From Sphaeramia orbicularis (Eukaryota; Chordata; Actinopteri; Kurtiformes; Apogonidae): a DNA stretch of 64,000 nucleotides. Each line of letters starts with the position of its first letter. The stretch's first letter is position 1. The notes below the pieces were generated by a model. It did not search any database. It saw nothing but the letters and a program-made list of their open reading frames with translations, and was not told where the DNA came from. The stretch covers positions 32,374,630-32,438,629 of the forward strand of contig NC_043964.1 of assembly GCF_902148855.1 (NCBI RefSeq), read 5' to 3'. The position numbers and the translations under genes were made by a program. Positions 35,127 to 50,200 of the stretch are shown here, piece by piece.

Positions 35127-35480
35127 TTACAGAAGCACACAGGTCTTCTTATCTTTGAATGGATTGGATGAAGCAGCGATACCAGTGAGCAGGGGGTCAC
35201 TGCGCTTGTGATCCTGACAGTACTGAACCAAATCTGCTGCTGTCAGAGAAATCTGCAGAGACAAAGATGGACTGAATAGCATTGTAATATTTAGAAGATG
35301 CTCAGATGCTGGCTAAAAGTCATCAGTTTTTCCTACAGCTGATTTTAACAATACCTCTCCATCAGATTACACAGATTCTCTACATACCTTGATTCTTTCC
35401 ATGCTTGCCTCCAGCCGAAGTTGATCCACCAGTTTTTGTGCCTGAACAACGCTGCTACTGCTGCACATCTTTCCTGACAT
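35127..35480 (-). CDS. gng14: G-protein gamma subunit (gng14-like), two coding exons
   Basis: Gamma subunit of heterotrimeric G proteins, pairing with beta through a coiled coil and anchored to the plasma membrane by a C-terminal lipid. Coding exons on the minus strand: 35480-35388 (93 nt) and 35252-35127 (126 nt including stop), giving 72 aa. The protein starts MSGKMCSSSSVVQAQKLVDQ, continues LRLEASMERIK then ISLTAADLVQYCQDH, and ends DPLLTGIAASSNPF, KDKK, CVLL. The last four residues form a CaaX box; the final Leu predicts geranylgeranylation. The intron position after ERIK is that of other gamma genes. The junctions are AAG|GTATGT and TGCAG|ATT. An acceptor at 35500 suggests an additional 5'UTR exon. 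Family membership is clear; the name gng14 rests on its place between FBXW9 and DHPS, as in human. Confidence 0.9.
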
Positions 35481-35846
35481 AACCTTCTGGCTGAAGAATC
35501 TGCAGAAAGTCTTACTACACAGATGTAATCAACACCAAAAGGAGCAGCAAGAAAAACAAACAGCTGTGCAATGCTTGGTCCAAAGAGCAGATAATATCAG
35601 AGAATACAGGAGAGTCTGGTCAGAGACACTCCTGACTTTCCTTTTGACCTGTGCACTCCTTTTTGTTCACTGTGGGGGGGGGGATTTCAAAGGCCCTGTG
35701 ATATAAAGGTCATATAACAGTTTTGGAAATGTCACATATATCACACGTCACTTCGCAGCCACCACTGATCGAATCCATAAAGTGCTTGACTAGTTAAATG
35801 CTAAATTTGCTAGTTTCCCCATTGTTTAGGAATGTATGCTTAAGGG

Positions 35847-36062
35847 CAGTGGTTTCCAACCTTTTTTGCTCGTGACCCCATTTTAAAATCACAAATTTCT
35901 GGCGACCCCAGACAAAACTGAGACATTTTTTTTGGCTAAAATTAAATGGTTTTTGATCATGGAATAGTTTGCTATAGTATGTTGCAAATAAATGTTAATT
36001 TTAGAGGACATTTAGTCTATATAATGTATATTATTATGGATGGAGGCAGAAAAGCCAGGTAT
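35847..36062 (+). mobile_element. hAT element fragment, reverse relative of 19773-20359
   Basis: It begins CAGTGGTTTCCAACC and then matches the reverse complement of 20095-20359 in order: TGACCCCATTTTAA, TTTGGCTAAAATTAA, GCAAATAAATGTTAATTTTA and GAGGCAGAAAAGCCAGGT. The homology stops at about 36062 and no second terminus was found. Confidence 0.8.
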
Positions 36063-36544
36063 TCAAGTCACATTCAAGTCTCTTTCAGTGATGTGCTGTA
36101 GAAATAATGTTATGTTGTGCGAGTGTGGTTTTCTTGAAACTATTCACCTCCTAAAAGTGGTAAAGTTTCTTGGATGACAAGCAAAATGTTTTCAAGAACA
36201 AAATACAGTCCAGCTGAACAACACAAGGATGAACGATAACATGGACAAATGAAAATGTAGACAAATAAAAAAAAAAAAACAAACAGAAATTGAGTATTTG
36301 ATGACTTTAATATAAAATGTCATTTTTGTCAACACATGACTTAGGCACTTATTTTAGGAATGTGCCGATGTTGGATTTTTTTTTAAATTTAGATTTTATT
36401 ATTATTTTTTAAATTTAATTTAATTAAATTTAATGTAATTTTATTTTGTTTTATTTCTTTGGTTTTCCGTTTAAAACTTCTGGTAGTATATTTATCAACC
36501 TACAGAGGGCAGAGGGCTCTTACTACTTTCACAAACCATAGAAG

Positions 36545-36690
36545 AAGAAACACTTCCGGTAATGGGAGGTTCCTTGCGGCAAGGGAGGCATGAGTTAGTT
36601 ACGTTGATGTAAATAGTGTGTTGTCGCATCATTTGCTTTTGTTCACTGCTTGCCATTTCCACCACCTGGCACCTATTCAAAAACAGGTAC
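36545..36690 (+). promoter_or_regulatory. dhps: DHPS promoter and noncoding first exon
   Basis: An ETS-type ACTTCCGGT at about 36551 is followed by a candidate 5'UTR exon ending AAAACAG|GTACAT near 36686. The first coding exon follows an acceptor at 37913. No TATA box. The intron (36.69-37.91 kb) holds no recognisable feature. Confidence 0.5.
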
Positions 36691-37918
36691 ATTTTCATGG
36701 TTGTCTTGAAATGTTAACTCTGTTTAAAACCAGTCAGTTAGCTTGGTAACAGTTAGCTTAGCTTAATACCCAAAGCTAAACATGAGATCACATGCGTACC
36801 TGGTTCTTGATTCTGCGTCAGCCATAGACCCAGTGTATTAACTTTAAGACCTAGCTTTTGTATGAAACCATAACATTTCTGCAAATTCACTAGTCACTGG
36901 GATAGTAATATTCTGAATAAGTGTGTTAGGTTATACTTTTGATTGTTTGTGATTTTTCTCAGTCCTAGTTAAATTCAGACGAAGGCATATTTTAAACATG
37001 GATTCAGTGAAGTCTACCAACTTGAAAACAATTTTTTTTTTTTTACAAGGCCTAATCATCTATCCAAAAGTACGTAAATATTCCCAGCCAAATCTCTTTA
37101 AGGTATGAAAGTTGTCAAATTTGTTGTTGTGCAGGACAATAGCACCCCTTTGAGGCTCAACTCAATATTGTAATGTTCTTGTTGTATTATTATTGTGCTG
37201 TTATCTAAAAAAAAAAGTGTATCATATTTTATAATTTGTCATGCCATGATGGCTCTATAAAAACTGTTCTTGAGCTGCAACAGCTGCTTTTAGCTTTTAA
37301 CTAATCCAAGAGATTTTTTTAGTACTTTTTTCTTTGATTAAGGTAGAAAATTTTCCAACCCAAAAAGGAACATGTCATGCTTTATTTTATCCCTATTATT
37401 CAAAATCAGTACATCTGAAGAATCATGGATTTTCACTGATCGGGAAGAGATGAAGAATTGTAATCAGAAAAGTAGTTTGGTGGAATACAAAAATAAATTG
37501 ATGAAGTTAATTCTCAAATAAAGTCCTAGTGCTTTGAACTGTACATTCACAAAATACTTAGTTACGCTCCAGTACTGAATTGTAGTAGTTATGATGGGTA
37601 GCCAGGGACTAGCAGTTATGCCAAGATTATTGTTTGGAAAAACAAGTTACATAGTAGGAAGACAAGTAGCTGTGAAAATGTCTTGAACATCTGATTTACA
37701 CAATGCCATAATTTATGAAAACACTTGGGTGCTTTACCATTGAGGCTGAGCTTGTCAACAGTTCAGGTGTGTAACATTAAAATAGTTGGACATTAGGACA
37801 AGCTCAGTTACTTTACCTTGAACAATAATTGCAATTTATGTAAGACCTTTGTATGTGCAAGCAGTAAAATAGGAAAATCTTTGTCAACTCTTAAATTTGC
37901 TTTGCTTTTACAGAAGAG

Positions 37919-40792
<2,874 letters not shown>

Positions 40793-41375
40793 ATTAGCTC
40801 ACATAGCTAAATACTTTGCTCCTTAAATGCTTTGCCTGAAACATCTAACCTAAATTATTTGGTTTTTACTCTGTTTGATAGAGTAAAAAAGGGTCTTTCT
40901 CTTCTGAATCTGTAAATTGGGGGGGGGGTTAAAGTAGGGGGAATAGCGGGCAGTGTAACGCTCTCAAATGTAAAACAGCGCTGTTTAATAATTATATAAC
41001 GGGATTGAATGTTAAGGGTTTTCTATCTTAATGCATTTTATTTATTACTTGTTGAAACAAGTACATTTGTTTTCTTTAAACTGATACATGCTCAAGGATG
41101 TACCAAAGATGCTGTCTGCCAAGTGTGGGTTTTTTTTTTGTGAATGTGTGTGTGTATGTGTGTGAGAGAGAAAGAGGATCCAGACTAAAGAGGAAATAAT
41201 GTGTAGGGGTTTTATTTCTTTTGCTTATGTTATGACATGACACGGTTACATCTCTTCAGTTTCTATCTGGGTTGTTGTACAAATATTGTGTTGCATCTTA
41301 ATTTCAGTGTGTAAACATTTACCTCTGTCAAAAAGGATGAGGCTCCTTAATAAATCATGAACAAAAACTTTCTGT
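40793..41375 (+). other. dhps: DHPS 3'UTR
   Basis: Non-coding, with a T run and TG-rich stretch (41129-41166) and an AATAAA at 41349. End inferred. 41.38-43.12 kb shows nothing recognisable. Confidence 0.5.
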
Positions 41376-43124
41376 AGTAAGTTAATCAGTGGAAAGTCAC
41401 AAATAATCTTTGTGTAGAGGGCCGGGGGCATTTGTAAAGGGTTATTTTCACATGACTTATTTTTCTGGCTTGGAGGATTATAAATGATGTTACAGGACAG
41501 TTAAAACCTCACAAGTCATTAAAAATTATGTAGAAGTCACTTACAATCAGAGCAACCACTGTTGAAATGTGTCAAAAAGTTCTGCGTGTCTCTCAACTGG
41601 CACGAACATATACATATAAATTTACCATGTGACAATCTGTTGAACAGTAACTGAGACTTCAAAGCCTAAATAGCAGCCAGCTCTTCCAGTCGCTGTGATG
41701 TGGCTTGTTAGAGTCTCCTATCTAATCCCCCGAGGGCGCTCACATCAGAACTTTGGTCTGATTGGTGCTTATTTACACAGACACAGGGTTTTCATCCATT
41801 TACGCAAAGTGCTCACGGTGTAGGTGGGACTCGCAGTTCCTTCCCTTTTTCCTGTCAGCAGAATCAACCGCATAATTTAGTAACAATGATAAAAACATTT
41901 CCCATTGCAATACATCAGCCGGCTATTGTGGGAATGGATATTTCCTGTGGCTAATCACCTCCCAGATCTATAACTTTATTCTCTGTTACATTCACTCACA
42001 GCGAGTTATATTTACTGGAAAGGAAATATGAGCATGGTTTTATTATTTCAATTTTTCTGCAATGCATGTGTTCATGTGTATATTTTAGTAGGACTAGTGA
42101 CCTTTTCTTGTTTGGAAACATAAACGGAGAAGTAGAAATTGGAACTAGGATAAGGTCAAATTTCCCAAAACCTCAGCTACACACACTCATACACAAGTTG
42201 GGCGTTCCTGTCTTGGGACAAACTGCTTTTCCATTCAATCCTTCTATCATTTCCTATTGGCGGTGGCACTGTGTGAGTGTGTGTTTACCCAGGGCTTGAC
42301 AGTTAAAACATTCTCTTTGAAGACAGTGGTGAAGACAGATGGATTTTTAGACTATAGAAATATATGTTTGTTTTGTGCTTAATGGAAAGATTACAGGGAG
42401 AGGTCTGAAAGGAGTGAGATAGAGACCCTGTGTGTATGTATATGAGAGTGTGGATGAGCTGTAGTCACGCTATGATAATATTGTGTGGCGTCTGCACAGA
42501 GCAGACAGTGTTTGCCCCCTCCTCCTCTGTGGAACAATCAGTACACTGTGTGATGTGCAGGGCCACAGGAGTCATAATGGCAATTATGCCTTCTCCCAGC
42601 CAGATTGGCAGTTTTTTTTTCATTGTGAGAACTAAAGCTCCAGCCAGACAGGGAAAGAGAGGGAGAGCGGACCTGCTGCACAGCTGCAGGGTGGGGTGGA
42701 TCTGCGGGGAGAGAAGGGGAAATAACACACAGGATACATTTGGACACATTTGCATATTTATTTAATTTCTAAGGATATGTTACTGTCAGGATCTGTAACT
42801 AATAGTCGGCAGTCTGCCCTGTTGCACCTCGCTGGCTCCTTATCTCCACCTTTGTTTACCTGTTATGTTGCCATGGGAACTCCCACCTTTGGAAGCTATT
42901 GGCCAGCCTGGTGAGGTGGCGGCAGGTGAGGGAGTCCAAATGGGTGGGTGTAGGAGGAGAAGAAGAAAAACATGTACGGTGAAGAGGAGAGGCCGACTGA
43001 TACAGAAAGATAAACAGATATAGGAGGACAATAGAGTCATAAATGTATGGAGGCCGGGTACAGACTGCAGTAAACACAACAGGACTGACAGAGGCGGCGC
43101 AGACACTATAGGGAGTGTCCCTTA

Positions 43125-43265
43125 CCTTTAGCTCGCGCTTTCTCTGAAACCGGAAGTCGTCAGTTGAACTGCCGTCTGCCGCTCCTGACGCAGCTGGCTG
43201 ACGCTGATGACGGCCATGTGTCGCCGTTGCTGTGGTAACCACCGGTGAGGACAAACATCCGGATT
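43125..43265 (-). promoter_or_regulatory. CpG-rich ETS promoter and candidate first exon (minus strand)
   Basis: Locally CpG-rich, with ETS-type motifs CCGGAAG (in ACCGGAAGTC, about 43150) and ATCCGGA (about 43257). On the minus strand an ATG at 43254 opens MSSPVVTTATATHGRHQRQP and reaches DDFRFQRKRELK, ending at a good donor AAAG|GTAAGG near 43128. No family was recognised and no second exon found, so this may be a promoter with chance coding. Confidence 0.35.
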
Positions 43266-43423
43266 ACTGTTTACAGTCTGACACCAGTTTTTATCAAAAA
43301 AAGTTATGATTGTCGGCTAACCACCTTGTATTGACGCTGGTCACCACAGAGACTGAAAAATAAAACGGTTACAGACAAGCAAGTCTGGTTTCAGCTCCTG
43401 CACGCGCTTCAAAACCTTACACT

Positions 43424-44765
<1,342 letters not shown>

Positions 44766-44884
44766 CATTAACATCCTAAGTGTAATTTTTACACCTAAAA
44801 AATTAATCCTGTGGGTCAGATTGGGAACCTTTTGTGGGCTGGTTTTGGCCTGCAGGCCGTGTGTTTGACACCCCTGCCTTAAAG

Positions 44885-46055
44885 TTTCATTGCGTCATGG
44901 TTCATCTTGACAACTTTTCCATAGTTACTCTTAAAATGAGACAAAATTTATGTAGCTATGTAGATCATGACTATAATGAAATTACAAAACAATTGCAGAT
45001 TTTTAGTAATGGAACTGCACAGTACCATTAAATTAGATTTTGCACTTCTATATTATTGAGTAGCATCTTGTATAGACAATAAAAAATACAATGTTCATGC
45101 TGCACGATTTATTTATTAGATTTTCAGTGTTCCCCTGCAATGGAAACACACTGTCTGACTTTACCGCTAAAATTAAGACCACAAATAGGCACTGCGTTTC
45201 CATAAAAATATGCAGATCTTTATTTCAGCTACAGCCACCTTATCCCACTGATGGACATGAGCAACCTCTCTATGCCTTTTTTTTAATCTTTGGAATAAAA
45301 ACCAGCACACTCTCTGCCATCTATGTCACATTTGATTTCCTGTTTATACCTCAACAAATAGAGGCAGAGAAACAAGATGATGCAGACAAAGGAAGAGACG
45401 AGTAAAGGGTGGAATTTAATCATTCTTTTCTGTAAGTGACAAAAAACAAGTGACAGATGATACTTTACAAAATGAATGTATTTTATTAAGTTAATTTTAA
45501 AAACACATGGCAGATTATAGTATGAAGCAGTCACTATATTTACATTATATTTGTTTGAAACACAAATGTACACAGCAATGTCTATGCATCTTCCTTCTTC
45601 TCATAAAATGCATATCTTGAATTAATATTTTATTTTTCATATCACCAGGAAAGGACAACAGAAAGACAAAGACACTGACTTTAATGAACATAACAAATAT
45701 TGCACACGACCAGACTTTAATACAAGCATGACATATATCTCAAATTCACTTTCACTATGATTTTACAGTCAGTGTGGCTGAATGAGGAATGTATCTTTTA
45801 ATAATGTAAAAAACACAATTTTCCAAACATCCAAGAAAACTGGGTCATAATTGTAAAAAAAAAGCTGCATCTATAAATAAATGGACACAATAAAAGCCTC
45901 TAGATGTATTCAAGTTTTATTTCATTGTCTGCCTTTTCCGTGGTTGAGTTTTTAACTTGTAAGTACATTTCAAGAGGATATAATAGAGTTATAGTGCTAT
46001 TAAGGTGAGCAATGTGTGTGCGTGCATATGTGTGTGTGTGTGTATGTGTGTGTGG
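44885..46055. other. AT-rich intergenic stretch
   Basis: No gene-like frame or repeat structure was recognised. It lies downstream of the microRNA cluster and could include the 3' part of its primary transcript. Confidence 0.4.
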
Positions 46056-46060
46056 AAATG

Positions 46061-46141
46061 AGACCAGTCCCCTGTTCCTGCTGAACTGAGCCAGCCGACG
46101 TCACACACTGATTATCAGCACAGCAGGCACAGGAGACTGAC
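46061..46141 (-). ncRNA. mir24: miR-24 precursor hairpin
   Basis: The complement of 46072-46093 is the complete 22-nt mature miR-24-3p (TGGCTCAGTTCAGCAGG...). The other arm, complement of 46107-46129, reads TGCCTGCTGTGCTGATAATC, close to known miR-24-5p, and pairs with it. Flanks CAGTCCCCTG and CAGGAGACTG extend the stem. It is the last member of a 23-27-24 cluster read on the minus strand. Confidence 0.97.
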
Positions 46142-46904
46142 CCAGCAAGGGGCGAGGGGGGTTGCAGACAGAGGTGATCACACACACATACACACACACA
46201 CACACACGCACATACAGGAAAGTCTGCAAAATGCACACTCCCATCCAACAAATAGACACTGATGCTCATGCAAAAATCAAAAGGCGGTTGCATAAACAAA
46301 AAGCGTGCACACACACATATACACACATTGAGACTCTGGCAGCCACTGATACAGATGACAACATATTGCTCACCCTTCAGGAACAGAAGCAGCCTTTGAC
46401 ACTAATGAGAGATCTGACATTTAACAGACACTGACACACAAGCCACACAATTTTTGTTAATTCACCACCTTAGCAACTCTGATGAGAATTTCTCATATAG
46501 TGATACCTGCTCCCACACTACACATCCCTCCAGCCATACTTCATCTGCATATACGAGTCATCTCTGAACCCCACACATACTGAAACACATGCTGTCAACA
46601 TTTAACACATGCTGTTATAGGAGAGGTAATTAAGCAGACACATAAAACAGAATTTACAAGTAAAACTGGCTAATAAGACCCAATGCATTTTTGCTTCTTG
46701 AACTATTGTAACAGAGCTTTTCGTTTTCACCGCTGAGCTCAGACTTTTCAGATATTTCTGGGCTTCTGCTGGATATTTAACGGTTCTGTTTTAGGTTATT
46801 GCAGTGAATTCTATCAAGCTCATCTGAAGCCTGTTGTTGACGTGAAGAGCGGTAGTTTTATGCAGTGTGGCCCCTCCCTGACCTTTACTCTCCCCCTGTG
46901 GGCT

Positions 46905-46993
46905 GCAGCCCTGTGGCGGCAGAACTTAACCACTGTGAACATGGCAGACACTCACTGTTCACATGTGCGTTAAGTTCTGCTGCCGCACAGCCA
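46905..46993 (-). ncRNA. mir27c: miR-27 (27c-type) precursor hairpin
   Basis: The complement of 46919-46939 is TTCACAGTGGTTAAGTTC..., the vertebrate miR-27 sequence with the GGUUAAG variant that I recall as zebrafish miR-27c. The opposite arm (complement of about 46955-46978) reads AGAACTTAACGCACATGTG and pairs along nearly its whole length. It lies about 210 bp after miR-23 and 0.78 kb before miR-24 in transcription order. Confidence 0.96.
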
Positions 46994-47136
46994 GGTTATG
47001 AGCATCTGTTCTTGATAGAGGGCGAGCGAGATTGGGTGTGTTTGCGAGAGCGTATGCAAATTACAAACATGGGTGTGACAGTGCGTACTGAATTTGTGTA
47101 TGTCTGTGCTTGTGTGAAAAAGTCGCACTCTTCATG

Positions 47137-47220
47137 TCAGCCATTGGAAATCCCTGGCAATGTGATTCAGTCATGTAGTCTCAAAAATCACTCTGCCAGG
47201 AATTCCCCTGGCCAACAGAC
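47137..47220 (-). ncRNA. mir23a: miR-23 precursor hairpin
   Basis: The complement of 47146-47166 is the full 21-nt mature miR-23 (ATCACATTGCCAGGGATT...). The other arm gives GGAATTCCTGGCAGAGTGAT, like miR-23-5p, closing a long hairpin. It is the first member of the cluster on the minus strand, so its promoter should lie beyond 47.2 kb. Confidence 0.96.
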
Positions 47221-50200
47221 ACAACTAAGGTAAAGATTTCAAAGCATGCAAAAGCACAAATTATAAATATCAGCACCAGTCACCGGGATTTAACTTAAAA
47301 CAGTCCTCCTCTTGTGGTCCAATCACCTCCATTCCACGTCTACTTCTATGGGAGGGATTGAATTCTCACTGAGTCCTGATGGAGCCTGAAGTAGCTGCAT
47401 CTTTGTCATTCACAGGTCGTAGTTACTTTGCTTTCTCAGTCCCGTGTGTACCGTATGTGTGTGTTTCATGTCAACTCCCAGACTTCCTGTGGCCTCTTAT
47501 AAAAATAACTTTTCAATGACAGAATGGAGAATTAGGGTAGGAGGAAGTGGCCAGTCAAGTGGCACTCCCCTTAAAGACGTTCTGCTCCATTCTGCCTCTG
47601 CCCCTTTATCTGTGCCCCTTGTGTGGAAAAAAAAAAAAAATGCTGGAAAGCACTGGGCCGTGTTTCCTCTGCTGCTAAGCTACTGCTAAATCTCTTAAGA
47701 AATAGTCAGGAATTTTCACGTCATTCAAAGGGACATGTAGTGTATATATGTATAGGTTAACGACTGCTATTACTGTCATTACCTGATGACAGGTACAAGT
47801 GCATACACTCCTCACCCCTGGGGAAAAACATATTACCCCAAATTCCTTTTTGTTTAATATTACTTGTCTGTACAAGGACGCATGTTAATAATCGAATGCC
47901 GTTCCTCTCATTAGATCCAGATTCAGGGCTATTTTGCCATCCCCTTCAAGTGTCTTTATTTTCAGCAGCATGAATATTCCGCCATGTACAAGGTATGAGT
48001 CAGTGGGACACTTTTGGGGAAGTCCAGACTCTAAATAAGTTTTCGCTGGCTGTCTGTTGTCAGTGTGGGCCTGCTGGAGCGCTGTGCCAGGGACACAGTG
48101 AATTTAGGTACCATCGCTAATGCTACAAATTACCTTCAGCCACATGTGAGAGTTTGGCAAGCGCATCCTAAAATAGAAAATCCGAGTTATTATTTAATGC
48201 TGTATGTCTTTAATATGTTACTCCACTGGACAACTCACGTCTTTAAATCTAAGAGCTGCACATCACATCGAATAACAACCCAACAAATATGTGCTGCCTA
48301 TGCTTTCTAGAGTCCTCCAGGCTAATGTTCTTTCTGTCAGCCTGTGGTTCAATCAACCAATAATACAAAATTATATTTACTCAGAACACACTGTGATTTT
48401 GGTGCTACCAGGAAGGAAGGAGAAAACTGTTATGTGTCTCTGTGTCTGTGCTCTATCTATCTATATATAAAGCTTATGTGTCTTGATACTTCAGATTACA
48501 GTGCAAAAAGTACTTTTGAGGCCTCAGCTACATAAACATATTTTTAGATCCAGATTATCTCAGTGTTTTTCGTCTTTCTTAGCTACCTAGTCTTAGCTAC
48601 CTAAATGAAAGTCAACCTTATCAATTATAGGTAGGATTCTACTGTTTTTTTAATGGGATGTAAATTATCTCCACATGGTCACAATAAGAGGTGCTGTCTC
48701 CAGGAAGAAGGTCGTTTAAGGTCTCAGCACCCATCAAAGACAGCACGCTAACTCCTCTTTAACTCCTCTCCTCCGTCAGCCTTAAACCCTCGATCCCGCC
48801 ATCCTTTCATCTGGCAGTGGCTCATCTTGTGTGTTATTTTCTCTGCCTTTTCATCTTTTCCATCGGTTTCTCTCTTCCCCCTTTGCTTTCCCCCTGTCGA
48901 ACCCGCAGCCGTTAATGTCTATGAGCTCATTCCTTCCCTTCCCCTGTAATGACGGCATTCTGGTTGACGCACACTGTCCAACACCTCTCCTCAAACACTC
49001 ACTGTGAGGATCTTGACATGTCTAATTTTTGCTTTTTTTTTTTTTTTTTAGCCCTGTGGAAGTGTTTTTATAGGTGAAACTGTGTTTTTTAAAGGTTAGA
49101 AATAATCGTAAAGCTCTGCTGTGTGGGTTGCAACTTATCGTCGGCTAATATTAGAGTAGTGGAATTCGTCACATCTTCAGTGGATGCGATCTGGTGAAGT
49201 CTAAATGTTTTCAGACGTTACTTTGTGTGTGGGCCCTTTTAAACCAGTGTGCCTTCCAACTCTTTGGATGGTTTTAGATGCTTTTAGACTCTACAGTTTA
49301 CTCCACTGTTCATATACGTGGGACTGTGTTTATAATCTAGAGAACAACGTATGGAGATCCAAATGTAGACGTGGCCACTAGCTGTTTTTTCAGACCGTCT
49401 CCCCTCTTCAGCCGGTTCAGAACTGACATTGCCGTTTACACAAGGGCACATGGTTAAGTGGAAAAGCCTCTGTTGAGACAGCTGGATCTCAACCCCTTGT
49501 TTTTTCAACACATATCTTCTCTCTCTGTATGCCCTTGTGTATCCACGCACACACAAACGCAACAAGAAGCACACACACTTTCACGCAGGCCGTATGCAAT
49601 CTGCCACTCTGCACACAATATGCTCACTATCAATAAACAAACGCAGTTATGTTAGTGGGCTGCTGGGCAAACATGGCATGTGCGTTAGTTGGACTCTCAC
49701 TCTGTCTCATAAACCAGGAATAGTACAAATACATACCAGTGTGACATCATTCGCACCTCCAGGCTGTGAACTGCTTCACAGTGCAAACAGTGAGCAGGAC
49801 AACCCATAGGCTGACTGTACTCTGCTCTTTTGCACTCCATTAATAACAGTGTATAAAGGCTGCGGTGTTTTTGTATTTTTCCTTTGCAACAGAGAATTTT
49901 ACACAGGGCAATTTGTTTCTCAGCTTCATGTGAAATCAATATGTCTACATCTAATGGTCCAAGACATTATGTCAACAATAGTGCACAAAGGTTACAATAA
50001 TGTCTGAATTCCCTTCTTAAAGTGCAAATATGCCACGTTTGCTTTTCATAATAGCTGTCGTATCCATTACACCTATTAAGCACACTCGCCCTGATAAGCG
50101 AAGACCATGAAAAAACAGTAAAAGTGACTTCATATCACTTAGGCGTTTAGCTAAATCTAAAAAATGTGAGGAGGTGAATGTGAAAAGGAAAGCACATAGT

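Noticed and set aside
42840-43106. Minus-strand 88-codon frame next to the CpG promoter
   Set aside because: It is out of frame with the candidate first exon, low-complexity and without homology.
46162-46434. Open frames over the microRNA cluster (also 46000-46326 minus and 46865-47233 plus)
   Set aside because: They overlap hairpins and CA/TG repeats and have no domain or splice context; the microRNAs explain the conservation.
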